Shown here in pieces: positions 1-8,699 of a DNA stretch of 51,689 nt (within the stretch, counting starts at the first letter, position 1; each line of letters opens with the position of its first letter). The DNA lies in NCBI RefSeq assembly GCF_016907925.1, contig NZ_JAFBCZ010000039.1, forward strand, positions 1 through 51,689, in the 5' to 3' direction. Below the pieces are notes generated by a model. The model worked only from the letters and a program-made list of their open reading frames with translations. It was not told the DNA's origin and made no database searches. Source of the stretch: Herpetosiphon giganteus. GTDB taxonomy: Bacteria; Chloroflexota; Chloroflexia; Chloroflexales; Herpetosiphonaceae. Both the position numbers and the translations under genes were made by a program.

Positions 1-41
1 TGCTGAGCCGTAGTCAGCGGAAAATGAATGCGTTTCGTCAT
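1..41 (-). CDS. N-terminal stub of an unidentified gene, cut by the window edge
   Basis: On the minus strand an ATG at 39-41 opens a frame that runs off the left edge and reads MTKRIHFPLTTAQ. No Shine-Dalgarno sequence precedes it, but a well-spaced promoter (48-76) would start transcription at or within a base or two of the ATG, which supports a real leaderless gene. The opening resembles the start of class I fumarase/tartrate dehydratase beta-type proteins, but 13 residues are too few to assign it. Confidence 0.4.
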   Translation of the reverse strand, partial: MTKRIHFPLTTAQ

Positions 42-47
42 GGTTCT

Positions 48-76
48 ATCGTAGCAGCATAGGGTTCAGGATGCAA
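48..76 (-). promoter_or_regulatory. Sigma70-like promoter placed for a leaderless transcript
   Basis: On the minus strand TTGCAT (71-76) and TACGAT (48-53) are separated by exactly 17 bp. Transcription would begin about 7 nt beyond the -10 box, that is at position 41, which is the A of the ATG of the edge gene. This is a motif match only; no start site has been mapped. Confidence 0.5.
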
Positions 77-122
77 AGGGTATTTGACCATTACACGTTT
101 TGATTTAATCCTAGTGCTTAGT

Positions 123-285
123 TGTAATGGTTCATTGCCTTAGCCTTCGATTGCCCCCTAACCCCCTCTCCCGCCCGCGAGGCGAGGGGGAACCGCTGAC
201 TCCGTGATCCCCTCACCCGCGTTCAGTGGGAGAGAGGTTGGGGGTGAGGGCATGCCGCTGGTTGTCAATTCAATGAACCATTACA
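123..285. repeat. MITE/REPIN-like element with perfect 15-bp terminal inverted repeats
   Basis: TGTAATGGTTCATTG at 123-137 is exactly repeated in inverse as CAATGAACCATTACA at 271-285. Between them lie opposed C-rich and G-rich arms (CCCCTCTCCC type and GGGAGAG..GGGGGTGAGGG type) that can fold into one long hairpin. Related copies are at 11019-11152, 23951-24147, 28697-28762, 31864-32025 and 34561-34648. The right arm ends one base before the stop codon of the next gene. The symmetry suggests a small non-autonomous mobile element; no transposase is encoded. Confidence 0.65.
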
Positions 286-286
286 C

Positions 287-2014
287 TTAGTTGCCGTAGC
301 GCCAGCGGCGATAGTGTTGGCCAACATTGCCCATCTCTACTTGAAAGGCAGCAGAGTTGGTTGGGGTATAGGTCAGAATCCGGCGTTCGAAGGCTTGCAC
401 CAACATCCAGGTTTCAGTCCCACCAAGTTTGGCACGCATCCAATAGGCATCGCTCAGCGGATAGCCGAAAGCAAAGACCCAATCGACAACTTGGCCTTCA
501 ACGAAGCGGCCATTTTCATAGACTGTCCCACGTTGATTCATAAAATTCCAGAAAACATCGGGAATATTATGGCTGGTTTGGCTCACAAACTTGGCGTTGG
601 TCACCACGCTTGGCGCATCAATCGCGCTGGTCGTTGCATCGCGTTTGAGTTGGGTAACGATGGTTTGGCCAGTTTTGTCGGGCTGAGCACCCAATACATC
701 GCGCAGCGAGCTATAGCCTGGCGCAACATCGTTAATTGCCCGTGGATCGCCGCCCAATGCTTCATCGGCAGGAATCCGTTGCTCAAACGAGCTATCGCCA
801 ATTTGCACTTGGCCACGAATCATTTCAACCACCAACAAGCCATTGGTCACAAACCACGGCTGGCTGCGGTCGCCATTGGGATTATTAACTTCCATGCGCG
901 ATTTGTCGAAGTATTGGACTAAGCGCGTGCTGCCACCATATGGCTCGTATTGGCCTTTGGCGATTGCTGGCCCCCAAACCCACGAACGGTTGCTCCGCGC
1001 ATCTTGGACTGGCTTATCGGTGCGTTGCCAGGTTTTCTCAAAGTTGGCATCGGCAAAGCCATCGGGAATCGTCGGCACATTATTTTTGAAGGCATTGATT
1101 TTTTCGCGTGAAATATCGAGGTAGAGATTGCCATAGCTTTGGCTTGGCTCAAGCTGGCTCCCTTCATACCATTCGTTCCAGCTGGTCAGAATCACCGCCC
1201 GCGCCTGATAATTCATGGCCGTATCCCAGCCAGCGCGGTAGTAGTTGCCGTTCTCGCGGTCGCGCAAGTGGCCGTTGCGATAGAGCAAATCATCATAACC
1301 AGGCATAACAGTTGCCACAAATGGTTTGTTACTATTGCGGCGCGTGTTGTAGTCGCGCAAATTGCGGCTATACGAACTCATGGCATCGCCTTGTTTGCGT
1401 TCCCATGTAATATCGAAAAAGTGGAGTGCATCGAACACATCAAGCAGATTGAAATTGACCCCACCGCCAAGCCAAAATTGATTGCGATTGGGATCGACGC
1501 GATTGCGCAAATCAGTCCAATCATTCAGTGAGCCACGGCCACCAGGCAAAATCGTATCGTTCCAGAAGATGAAGACTGGCTTGCCATCCCAACGCCAGTA
1601 AGCACTACTTTTGGCGAGGTCAGCCATTTCGCGCATATTATCGACAATCGCTTGAGTTGAGCCAAGCGTGCCATCGGCAACCGGATCAACGCTGAAGGCG
1701 ATGTTGAAATTGCCTTCTTGCTCAGCGAGTTGCAGCAAACGCGCACAGGTATAGCGCCACGTACAAATAAAGCCATCGATGCCAGCATTTTTGGCTTGGC
1801 GAATCTGGTTGAGCATCGTGCTATCACGGTCGCTCTCGTAGAGTTCTAGCGGGCGATCGCGAATCTTATCGAGATACCACGTTTGGCTGCCCCACCAACC
1901 GTAGTAGTAGGCAAAAACCGGGCGCGAAGGCTCGGCAGCACTGGTTGCGGGCGAGTTGGAGGGAATGATGGTTAGGCTTAAGATCAAGCCCAGCAGGAGA
2001 AGAATCCGTCGCAT
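287..2014 (-). CDS. Secreted GH99-like glycosidase with C-terminal Chloroflexota surface module
   Basis: 575 aa. A signal peptide (about 1-27, hydrophobic core LLLLGLILSLTII) is followed by a domain of the GH99-like/WbsX type: FAYYYGWWG near the start, NAGIDGF, KPVFIFWND, and the late motif SWNEWYEGSQLEPS. Such domains are associated with alpha-mannoside cleavage, so an exported polysaccharide hydrolase is likely, with substrate unknown. From about residue 320 the protein carries a module with two QYF/AFERR-type half-repeats (RLVQYFDKSRMEV and LVQAFERRILTYTP) that is also present at the N-terminus of the protein at 29692-31845. AAAGGAG precedes the ATG. Transcribed alone on the minus strand. 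The catalytic role is family-based. Confidence 0.75.
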   Translation of the reverse strand: MRRILLLLGLILSLTIIPSNSPATSAAEPSRPVFAYYYGWWGSQTWYLDKIRDRPLELYESDRDSTMLNQIRQAKNAGIDGFICTWRYTCARLLQLAEQEGNFNIAFSVDPVADGTLGSTQAIVDNMREMADLAKSSAYWRWDGKPVFIFWNDTILPGGRGSLNDWTDLRNRVDPNRNQFWLGGGVNFNLLDVFDALHFFDITWERKQGDAMSSYSRNLRDYNTRRNSNKPFVATVMPGYDDLLYRNGHLRDRENGNYYRAGWDTAMNYQARAVILTSWNEWYEGSQLEPSQSYGNLYLDISREKINAFKNNVPTIPDGFADANFEKTWQRTDKPVQDARSNRSWVWGPAIAKGQYEPYGGSTRLVQYFDKSRMEVNNPNGDRSQPWFVTNGLLVVEMIRGQVQIGDSSFEQRIPADEALGGDPRAINDVAPGYSSLRDVLGAQPDKTGQTIVTQLKRDATTSAIDAPSVVTNAKFVSQTSHNIPDVFWNFMNQRGTVYENGRFVEGQVVDWVFAFGYPLSDAYWMRAKLGGTETWMLVQAFERRILTYTPTNSAAFQVEMGNVGQHYRRWRYGN

Positions 2015-2089
2015 GTTTGCTCCTTTCGTCCACTGCGACTCAGGTGTTCTTATTGTACAGGCAAAATGGAGATTTAGGGGTCAGTTTGG

Positions 2090-2322
2090 TATGATCCACG
2101 AAGATCACGAAGGGCACGAAGATGAGGCTATCGGCTTGTGGCTCTTGGCTATCGGCATTTGGAGCTACGAACGATACGAATAGTTTTTAGCCACAGATTG
2201 TTTTGATTATGTTTCCCAAAGCCCAAAGCCTCCAGCCGATAGCCTCGTTCCTTTTTGATTTCTGACTTTTGACTTCTGACTTTTGATTTTACTCCTATGT
2301 TCTATGTTCTATGTTCTATATC
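2090..2322. repeat. Intergenic mosaic of short tandem words (heptamer island 1)
   Basis: The 300-nt gap contains no gene. It holds, in order: CACGAAG units at 9-nt spacing (about 2097-2125), AGCC-type 7-nt words (about 2130-2165 and 2216-2250), a CCACAGATT word, a TTCTGACTTTTGAC run (about 2256-2290), and ATGTTCT repeated three times (about 2297-2320). The array runs into the last codons of vapC. The same words recur in other islands of this window. Confidence 0.75.
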
Positions 2323-2738
2323 GTCCATGGATTGAATAATTGTACGCCAGTATTTTGAAAATCACTGATATTACGAGTCACAAGACAACAATTATAATAG
2401 ATCGATTGAGCAGCAATTAACGAGTCGATTGCAGGTAAATTATGCCCTATTTGGGATAAATGGCCAACTAATTCACCCCATTTGAGCATAACCAATGTAT
2501 CTAAGCCTAGGATTCGACCTTGAAACCTAATTAATAGTTCTTCATGGAGCCATGTTTGCAATTCAATCTTTCGTGGTGATGGGGAGAGTTTACTAATCCC
2601 TTTTTGTAATTCGCCGATTGTAATAACACTTAAATACAATTGGGCTGCTAACTGGTGATCGACCCATTCAATCACATTTTGATTTGGCTGACGGCTAATT
2701 AATTCCGAGATAACATTTGTATCAATTAAATAATTCAT
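2316..2738 (-). CDS. vapC: PIN-domain toxin, VapC/FitB family
   Basis: 140 aa, full length for the family. The acidic residues expected for the metal-dependent RNase site are present: D6 in LIDTNVIS, E43 in TIGEL, D105 in PAIDSLIAA and D126 in RNISDF. VapC toxins typically cleave tRNA or rRNA and are blocked by a cognate antitoxin. The start codon overlaps the stop of the upstream Phd-type antitoxin gene by 4 nt (ATGA), indicating a coupled type II pair. The 3' end abuts a block of heptamer repeats. Confidence 0.88.
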   Translation of the reverse strand: MNYLIDTNVISELISRQPNQNVIEWVDHQLAAQLYLSVITIGELQKGISKLSPSPRKIELQTWLHEELLIRFQGRILGLDTLVMLKWGELVGHLSQIGHNLPAIDSLIAAQSIYYNCCLVTRNISDFQNTGVQLFNPWTI

Positions 2739-2989
2739 AATTCAAGATCATCACGTAAACCGCTTTGGTCGCGGCTTAAATCAATGTCACCACCAATTAA
2801 GGGGGAACGACGAAAAAAAGCTGATAATGGCTCTTGTTCAAGTTGGAGGCGGCGATATTCTTGATAACCAATTACGACAGCAGCCTCTTGACCATGTTTG
2901 GTGATAATTTGCGGGCCGCTGGTCTGCGCAGCTTGAACGACCTCACTAAAGCGATTTTTCGCCTCTTGTAACTGCCAAATATGTTCCAC
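2735..2989 (-). CDS. Phd/YefM-family antitoxin
   Basis: 84 aa. The N-terminal half has the Phd/YefM pattern (QLQEAKNRFSEVVQAA, then GPQIITKHGQEAAVVI and YQEYRRL), the DNA-binding beta-alpha fold of this antitoxin family. The charged C-terminal tail (about 55-84) would wrap the toxin. The start is GTG with AGGAGG about 6 nt upstream. It is first in a two-gene unit with vapC and probably autoregulates through the CTAG-containing repeats just upstream (3001-3015). Confidence 0.88.
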   Translation of the reverse strand: MEHIWQLQEAKNRFSEVVQAAQTSGPQIITKHGQEAAVVIGYQEYRRLQLEQEPLSAFFRRSPLIGGDIDLSRDQSGLRDDLEL

Positions 2990-3000
2990 AAAGACCTCCT

Positions 3001-3021
3001 AGCTAGTCTGTCTAGATTTTA
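3001..3021 (-). promoter_or_regulatory. Extended -10 and candidate operator for the toxin-antitoxin pair
   Basis: On the minus strand TGCTAAAAT (TAAAAT at 3016-3021) is a good extended -10. The transcript start would fall in the inverted CTAGTCTGTCTAG at about 3003-3015. A second TAGCTAGTAG-like copy lies near 3040-3050. Autorepression by the antitoxin is usual in such systems; site and regulator are inferred. Confidence 0.4.
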
Positions 3022-3084
3022 GCACATATTTTGAACAGTAGCTAGTAGCTATCTCTACTGGTACATTGCGTTAACGAGCAATTG

Positions 3085-3360
3085 CCCCCTGAAACCACGA
3101 AGAGCGCGAAGATCACGAAGCACGTTTTTCGCCACAGATTGCACAGATTATGAGGATTATGCTCCACTAGCCCATAGCATAAAGCCCATAACCCACATTC
3201 TCTCATTCTCTGCGCCGCTGCGTTAAATGCTGATCCACGAAGAACACGAAGATGAGGCTATGGGATTTGGGCTAGTGGCTATGGGCTTTTGACTTCTGAC
3301 TTTTGCCTTTTGATTTGGTATTTCATCCTTCATCCCTCATCCTTCATCCTTTGATTGTCC
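3085..3360. repeat. Intergenic mosaic of short tandem words (heptamer island 2)
   Basis: Fills most of the gap between the antitoxin gene and the transporter promoter. Order: CACGAAG units, CCACAGATTGCACAGATT, AGCCCATA-type 7-nt words, a GCGCCGCTGCGTTAAATGC word, CACGAAG again, GGGCT/TGGCT words, TTTTGACTTCTGACTTTTG, then CATCCTT/CATCCCT heptamers to about 3352. No gene is seen in this stretch. Confidence 0.75.
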
Positions 3361-3372
3361 TACCTCGATTGT

Positions 3373-3401
3373 TTGACAAAACCATGGTCGTTGTGTACAC
3401 T
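3373..3401 (+). promoter_or_regulatory. Strong sigma70-type promoter of the liv operon
   Basis: TTGACA (3373-3378), a 17-bp spacer and TACACT (3396-3401). Transcription would start near 3408, leaving a leader of about 190 nt before the ATG at 3596. The leader holds a strong AAGGAGG at 3502-3508 followed by a four-codon frame (ATG 3512 to TAA 3526), and the true AAGGAG just before the substrate-binding protein gene. Confidence 0.65.
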
Positions 3402-3595
3402 ACCGCCCTATAAGTCCCTCTACTTTCTCCCAATCCAACCCGCTACCATTGCAGGTAGCTCGTCGTTCAATGATTGCACCTTAGAGTTCAATGTGGCTTT
3501 TAAGGAGGTTAATGCCTCATCACTAAAACCATGTATGGCTTTGGGCTAGCCAGTTTTAGGCTTTCCTCGGGTTTAAACAAGGAGCAACTGGAATT

Positions 3596-4822
3596 ATGAA
3601 ACGTTTTCTTTCATTCTCGCTCGTTTTGACCATGATCATGGTAATTTTGGCCGCATGTGGGACCCAAACTGGTGGATCAGGCACCAAAACCACCGTCACG
3701 ATTGTTAGCAGCTTACCTCGCACCGGTTCCTCAAAAGGACAAACAGATACTATCGTAAACGCCATTAAGATGCGTTTAGAAGAAGACAAATACGCCGCGT
3801 GCAATGGTAATGTTGAAATCAAGTATGAAGATCTTGATGATGCAACCGCAGCCAAAGGCGCTTGGGACGAAACCAAGGAAGCAGAAAACGCCAACGCTGC
3901 TGCCTCAAACAAAGATGTGATGGTCTACATTGGGACTTTCAACTCAGGTGCAGCCAAGATTGCGATTCCAATCTTGAACAACGCAGGCATTGTGATGATC
4001 AGCCCAGCCAACACCTATCCTGGCTTGACCAAGGATGGCAAAGGCGCTGAAGGCGAACCAGCAGTCTACTATCCAAAAGGCACCCGCAACTACACCCGGG
4101 TTGTGCCAGCAGATGACTTACAAGGTGCAGCAGCAGGCAATTGGGCCAAAGAATTGGGCGTAACCAATGTTTACATCTTGGATGATACCGAGTTGTATGG
4201 CAAAGGGATTGCTGACGTATTCGCTGCTACCGCAGAAGCAAACGGCATCAAAATCGCAGGCCGCGATAGCATCGATTCAAAAGCCAGCGACTACAAAGCC
4301 TTGATGTCGAAAATCGCTGCCACCAACCCCGATATGATCTACTTCGGTGGCATCACCCAAAGCAACGCAGGCCAATTGGTCAAAGATATGCGCGCTGCTG
4401 GCATGACCGCTGATAAAGTCAAGTTCATGGGTCCAGACGGCATCTACGAACAAGCCTTTATTGATGCAGCTGGTGCTGATAACGCTGAAGGCGTGTACGC
4501 AACCTTCGGTGGCGTTCCACCAGCAAAACTTGAAGGCAAGGGTGCCGAATGGTACAACGCCTACAAGGCCAAATTCAACGCTGAGCCAGAAGCCTACGCT
4601 GCTTATGGTTATGATTCAACCAACGTTGCCTTGGCTGCAATCAACAAATCATGCGATAGCATCAACCGCGAAACCATCTTGAAGAACGTCTTCGCAACCA
4701 AAGATTTCGATGGCGTGTTGGGCAAATGGGGCTTCGACGCTAGTGGCGACACGACGTTGACCCAAATGAGCGGCCAACAAATCAAGAATGGCGCATTCGA
4801 ATTCGTGCAAGTCCTCAAATAA
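3596..4822 (+). CDS. livK: Branched-chain amino acid ABC transporter, substrate-binding lipoprotein
   Basis: 408 aa. A lipoprotein signal peptide ends in ILAACG, so the mature protein would be lipid-anchored at Cys21 outside the membrane. The rest is a type I periplasmic-binding fold of the LivJ/LivK family: VMVYIGTFNSGAAKIAIPILN, VMISPANTYPGL, then NVYILDDTELYGKGIADVF and DMIYFGGITQSNAGQL. It delivers leucine, isoleucine, valine or another small ligand to the LivHMGF complex encoded next. First gene of the operon, separated from livH by 100 nt that include a GC hairpin, which often keeps the binding protein in excess. The ligand cannot be read from sequence. Confidence 0.92.
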   Translation: MKRFLSFSLVLTMIMVILAACGTQTGGSGTKTTVTIVSSLPRTGSSKGQTDTIVNAIKMRLEEDKYAACNGNVEIKYEDLDDATAAKGAWDETKEAENANAAASNKDVMVYIGTFNSGAAKIAIPILNNAGIVMISPANTYPGLTKDGKGAEGEPAVYYPKGTRNYTRVVPADDLQGAAAGNWAKELGVTNVYILDDTELYGKGIADVFAATAEANGIKIAGRDSIDSKASDYKALMSKIAATNPDMIYFGGITQSNAGQLVKDMRAAGMTADKVKFMGPDGIYEQAFIDAAGADNAEGVYATFGGVPPAKLEGKGAEWYNAYKAKFNAEPEAYAAYGYDSTNVALAAINKSCDSINRETILKNVFATKDFDGVLGKWGFDASGDTTLTQMSGQQIKNGAFEFVQVLK

Positions 4823-4841
4823 GTTTGCATACCGTTTCCAA

Positions 4842-4867
4842 GGGACGATCGCTTGATCGTCCCTTTC
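4842..4867 (+). terminator. Hairpin between livK and livH, likely partial terminator or mRNA stabiliser
   Basis: GGGACGATC (4842-4850) pairs with GATCGTCCC (4855-4863) across a 4-nt loop and is followed by TTTCCCC. The U-run is weak, fitting partial read-through into the permease genes. Confidence 0.6.
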
Positions 4868-4922
4868 CCCTGTGTGGATTATCGTCACCAGCCCCTTGCT
4901 GGGTACATAGGAATAACGCGCT

Positions 4923-6089
4923 ATGGCAGCATCTCAAACTCCATCGTCGCCGCAGGCGGCTCCGCTTGTACCACGCGAGCCATTTCTGACCAAGCGACGA
5001 GCTTTTTCGATTGTCGGCCTGATTATTTTCCTCGGATTCTTTGCCATTCCCATATACCAAACAATTTTACTTGAGATGTGGGATGATCCTGGGCAACTAA
5101 CCCAGCAGATTGTGATTGGCTTGACCAAAGGCACCTATATCGCGGTGATTGCGCTTGGCTATACCTTGGTGTATGGGATTTTGGAGTTGATCAACTTCGC
5201 CCACGGCGATTTATTTATGATCGGCGCATTTTTGTCGTTGATCTTTATCAGTTTGTTTGGCTTAGATCCCAAAACCAGCTCAGGCATCACGATTTTCTTC
5301 TCGCTAATTGGCATCTTGGGTTTGGTGATGCTCTGCACCGCCTTGATGAATGCAGGGATTGAGCGCTTTGCCTATCGGCCATTGCGCAAAGCTCCGCGTT
5401 TGGCTCCCTTGATTTCGGCAATTGGGATGTCGTTTGTGCTACAAAATTTGGGGATCTTCCTTGGCGATGGCCTGATTTGGGATAAAATTGCTGATGGGCT
5501 GGGCTCAGATGCAATTGGCCGAGTTGCCGATGCGATGGGGAGCCAATCAGTTGCCCCCAAGAATATTCCCGACTTGCTGCCCAACGGCCAAGTCTTTTTT
5601 ATTCCTAATAGTTTGAAATATACCTATAAAGATCTGCTGGTAGCCGTTGTAAGCCTTGGGTTGCTTGCGGGCTTATATTCGTTTGTGCGTTTTACCAAGC
5701 TTGGCAAGGCGATTCGGGCAACCGCACAAGACCGCGACGCAGCACGTTTGATGGGCATCAACGCCGACCGCACCATCTCCGTAACCTTCCTTATTGGTGG
5801 CGCGTTGGGCGGTGCTGCCGGTATGATCGTTGGCCTCTACAACGGGACAGCAGTATTTACCATGGGATTTACCGCAGGCTTGCTCTCCTTCACGGCAGCA
5901 GTGCTTGGTGGCATTGGCAATATCCTTGGTTCGGCTTTGGGTGGCTTGCTGATTGGCTTGATCCTCGCCTTGAGCGATCAATACATTGGTACACGCTGGT
6001 CGAACGCGGTGATTTTCGCCATTCTTGTCTTGATTTTGCTCTTCCGACCAACTGGGTTGCTCGGGCAAGAAGGTGGCCAAAAAGCCTAG
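4923..6089 (+). CDS. livH: Branched-chain amino acid ABC transporter permease LivH
   Basis: 388 aa with about eight membrane segments. It shows LivH hallmarks: YTLVYGILELINFAHGDLFMIGAF early and the coupling region TKLGKAIRATAQDRDAARLMGIN later, where it contacts the ATPases. Compared with the usual length of about 300 aa it has an N-terminal cytoplasmic tail of about 35 residues and a loop of about 50 residues around 180-230 (near NGQVFFIPN). It forms the membrane channel with LivM. The ATG at 4923 is preceded by AGGA at about 10 nt. It ends 14 nt before livM. Confidence 0.93.
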   Translation: MAASQTPSSPQAAPLVPREPFLTKRRAFSIVGLIIFLGFFAIPIYQTILLEMWDDPGQLTQQIVIGLTKGTYIAVIALGYTLVYGILELINFAHGDLFMIGAFLSLIFISLFGLDPKTSSGITIFFSLIGILGLVMLCTALMNAGIERFAYRPLRKAPRLAPLISAIGMSFVLQNLGIFLGDGLIWDKIADGLGSDAIGRVADAMGSQSVAPKNIPDLLPNGQVFFIPNSLKYTYKDLLVAVVSLGLLAGLYSFVRFTKLGKAIRATAQDRDAARLMGINADRTISVTFLIGGALGGAAGMIVGLYNGTAVFTMGFTAGLLSFTAAVLGGIGNILGSALGGLLIGLILALSDQYIGTRWSNAVIFAILVLILLFRPTGLLGQEGGQKA

Positions 6090-6102
6090 AAACGAGGATT
6101 GT

Positions 6103-7854
6103 ATGCCAAATACACAGCGCTATGTAAAAACTGGCGGGATTGGCTTTGCGGTTGGGGCATTCTTCCTATGGAATTATCCCAACCTTGGAATTGGCGCAGC
6201 ATTGCTTGGTGGTTTGGTGATTGCCGCCCTCTGTTTGCTGTATAGTGCGCCATTGCCCGATATGATTAAAGCTGGCTTGATTGCTGGTATGTTCGGCGCG
6301 GTCATGACGATTGTCTATGGAACTGATAAACCAGGGGTTGCGATTATTGCGGGCATGCTCAGTGGTTTAGGGGCTGGTTTGTTGGTCTTTCAACGTAGCC
6401 CGCAGGCTAATCCCAAGAAGGCCGCAATCTTAGGGGCCGAAGCAGGAGCAATTGCCGGGGCATGGACAGCCCTCGCGCTCCTTTTAACCGCGTTTGTGAT
6501 CGCTCCTGCGGCGGGGGTTGATGCTGGCGAGTTTGCTGAGCATTTATCCGAAACCGTGATTTTTGCCGATGCGCTTGGCTTGGGCAGCGATATTCTGATT
6601 TTGCTGTTTGCCTTCGCTTTTTCGACGCTCTCGGCAGCCATCTTGGGGGCCGCTGCTTGTGCTGCTCGCAGTTTGCCATTGCGCCCAAACATTCCACTGT
6701 TGGCGGTTATCGCACTGCCAGTGCTCTTGATTCCGCTGATCGATCGGGCTGGCAATTTGCTGTTGCTCGATGCCTTGATTCCAATTTATATCTTCATTCT
6801 GTTGGCCTTGGGCTTGAATATCGTGGTGGGCTATGCTGGCTTGCTCGACTTAGGCTATGCTGCCTTTTTCGCGATTGGAGCCTACACCACGGCGATGCTC
6901 TCATCGCCACACCTTGGCATTAACCTCAGTTTTTGGTTGGTGATTTGGGTGGCAGCAGCGGTGGCGGCCATTGCTGGCTTGACCTTGGGTGCGCCGACAC
7001 TCCCGTTACGCGGCGATTATTTGGCGATTGTGACGCTTGGTTTCGGCGAAATTGTGCCAATTCTATTCCGCAGCCTTGGCGGTGGCCCACCAAGTGGCAC
7101 CTTGACCTTACGCTTCTTTGGCATGCCAATTGGGATTGAGCAAGTTGACTTGACTGGTGGCAACAAAGGGATTAACCCAATTTCGCCGCCGCATTTGCCA
7201 TTTATTGGCGATTTCGAGCCATCAAACAAAATTCCATGGTATTACCTGCTAATCGTGATCATGGGCTTGGCGATTTTCTTCATCAATCGCCTGCGTGATT
7301 CACGTCAAGGCCGCGCTTGGATGGCCATGCGCGAAGATGAATTGGCTGCTGATGCAATGGGCATCAACGTCGTGCGCACCAAATTGCTGGCCTTTTCGAT
7401 GGGCGCGATGTTCTCTGGCTTTGGCGGCGCGTTCTATGGCGCATTCATCGGGGCGATTTTCCCAAGCTCCTTCGACTTTAGCGTCTCGATCATCTTGCTA
7501 TGTATGGTGATTCTCGGCGGTTTGGGCAATATGACAGGGGTGATTATTGGCGGCTTGTTGATTCAAGGTGCTGATAAGATGTTTATTCCCAAGGGAGCCG
7601 AATTGTTCCGCGATATTGCCAACGAGCGAGCAAGCGCAACGGGCAGCAGTACGGTTGGGGTTTCAGCACTGCAAGATCTGACTCAACAACGCTTGTTGCT
7701 GTTTGGGATTGTGTTGGTAGTGATGATGCTCGTCCGACCGGAAGGCCTCTTACCCAACGAACGCCGTAAAGCCGAACTGCATCCCGATGACGATACGATC
7801 AATAGCAATAGTGTTGCAGCCGAGGCGGAATCTGATCCGTCGTTGGCGGCGTAG
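6103..7854 (+). CDS. livM: Branched-chain amino acid ABC transporter permease LivM, with large N-terminal membrane extension
   Basis: 583 aa from the ATG at 6103, which has GAGG upstream; a GTG at 6073 in the same frame lies inside livH and is less likely. The C-terminal portion from about residue 220 is a normal LivM permease (GLNIVVGYAGLLDLGYAAFFAIGAY, later MAMREDELAADAMGINVVRTKLLAF). The first 200 or so residues add about six further hydrophobic segments not needed in typical LivM proteins of 320-425 aa. A 30-residue polar tail follows the last segment. Partner of LivH in the transporter. Confidence 0.92.
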   Translation: MPNTQRYVKTGGIGFAVGAFFLWNYPNLGIGAALLGGLVIAALCLLYSAPLPDMIKAGLIAGMFGAVMTIVYGTDKPGVAIIAGMLSGLGAGLLVFQRSPQANPKKAAILGAEAGAIAGAWTALALLLTAFVIAPAAGVDAGEFAEHLSETVIFADALGLGSDILILLFAFAFSTLSAAILGAAACAARSLPLRPNIPLLAVIALPVLLIPLIDRAGNLLLLDALIPIYIFILLALGLNIVVGYAGLLDLGYAAFFAIGAYTTAMLSSPHLGINLSFWLVIWVAAAVAAIAGLTLGAPTLPLRGDYLAIVTLGFGEIVPILFRSLGGGPPSGTLTLRFFGMPIGIEQVDLTGGNKGINPISPPHLPFIGDFEPSNKIPWYYLLIVIMGLAIFFINRLRDSRQGRAWMAMREDELAADAMGINVVRTKLLAFSMGAMFSGFGGAFYGAFIGAIFPSSFDFSVSIILLCMVILGGLGNMTGVIIGGLLIQGADKMFIPKGAELFRDIANERASATGSSTVGVSALQDLTQQRLLLFGIVLVVMMLVRPEGLLPNERRKAELHPDDDTINSNSVAAEAESDPSLAA

Positions 7855-7864
7855 GAGACCTGCT

Positions 7865-8680
7865 ATGGCACCCTTGCTGCAAGCTCGCGCCATTACCAAG
7901 CGATTTGGTGGCCTAACCGCCGTGAGCGATGTTTCATTTGAAATTGAAAAAGGTTCGATTGTTGGGCTCATTGGCCCCAACGGAGCTGGCAAAACCACCT
8001 TCTTTAATATGATCACTGGTTTGTATACGCCCAGCGATGGCGATATGATTTTCGATGGCAAGCGGATCAACGGCACCAAGCCCAGCGAAGTGACCAAGCT
8101 TGGCATTGGCCGCACATTCCAAAATATTCGCTTGTTTGCGCATATGACGGCGCTCGAAAATGTGTTGGTCGGCCAGCATTGCCGCATGAATACTGGCTTG
8201 CTGGGCACGTTATTTCGCACAGCCAGCATGCGTGCCGAAGAAAAAGCGGCGCGCCAAAAAGCCTTTGAGTTGCTCGAATATGTTGGCTTGGGCCGCAATA
8301 GCGCCGACGAAATGGCCAAAAATCTACCCTATGGCGATCAACGCCGTTTGGAAGTGGCGCGGGCTTTGGCAACCGATCCCAAATTGTTGTTGCTCGATGA
8401 GCCAACCGCTGGCATGAATCCCAAAGAAACCGATGCCTTGACTGCGTTGATCTATCGGGTGCGTGATGAGCGCGAACTGACCGTGCTGCTGATCGAACAC
8501 GATATGAAAGTGGTCATGGGCATTTCTGAACGAGTGACCGTGCTCGATCGCGGGATTAAAATTTCCGAAGGCTTGCCACGCGAAGTCCAAACCGATCCCA
8601 AGGTGGTCGAAGCCTATCTTGGCACTGGCCACGCGGCCAAGGGCAAAGGCGGCGGCGCTCCAGTGTTTGATAAAGCGTAG
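7865..8680 (+). CDS. livG: Branched-chain amino acid ABC transporter ATPase LivG
   Basis: 271 aa. The start is the ATG at 7865, 8 nt after GGAG; a longer in-frame reading from 7787 lies inside livM. Walker A is GPNGAGKTT, the Walker B region is LLLLDEPTAGMNP and the H-loop is LLIEHDMKVVMGI. The signature is degenerate (NLPYGDQRR rather than LSGGQ), as is common in LivG. It hydrolyses ATP on the cytoplasmic side and pairs with LivF. A 218-nt repeat-containing spacer separates it from livF. Confidence 0.94.
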   Translation: MAPLLQARAITKRFGGLTAVSDVSFEIEKGSIVGLIGPNGAGKTTFFNMITGLYTPSDGDMIFDGKRINGTKPSEVTKLGIGRTFQNIRLFAHMTALENVLVGQHCRMNTGLLGTLFRTASMRAEEKAARQKAFELLEYVGLGRNSADEMAKNLPYGDQRRLEVARALATDPKLLLLDEPTAGMNPKETDALTALIYRVRDERELTVLLIEHDMKVVMGISERVTVLDRGIKISEGLPREVQTDPKVVEAYLGTGHAAKGKGGGAPVFDKA

Positions 8681-8699
8681 GATTGGGGATCGGTTGTTA

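Noticed and set aside
314-922. 202-codon plus-strand frame inside the GH99-like gene
   Set aside because: Antisense shadow of a real gene with signal peptide and recognised motifs; no own start signals.
3502-3526. Leader peptide MPHH in front of livK
   Set aside because: The ribosome-binding site is only 3 nt from the ATG and the peptide has no branched-chain codons, so attenuation control is unsupported.
3355-3549. 64-codon frame in the livK leader
   Set aside because: It overlaps the promoter and has no ribosome-binding site; the strong AAGGAGG at 3502 lies before a different four-codon frame.
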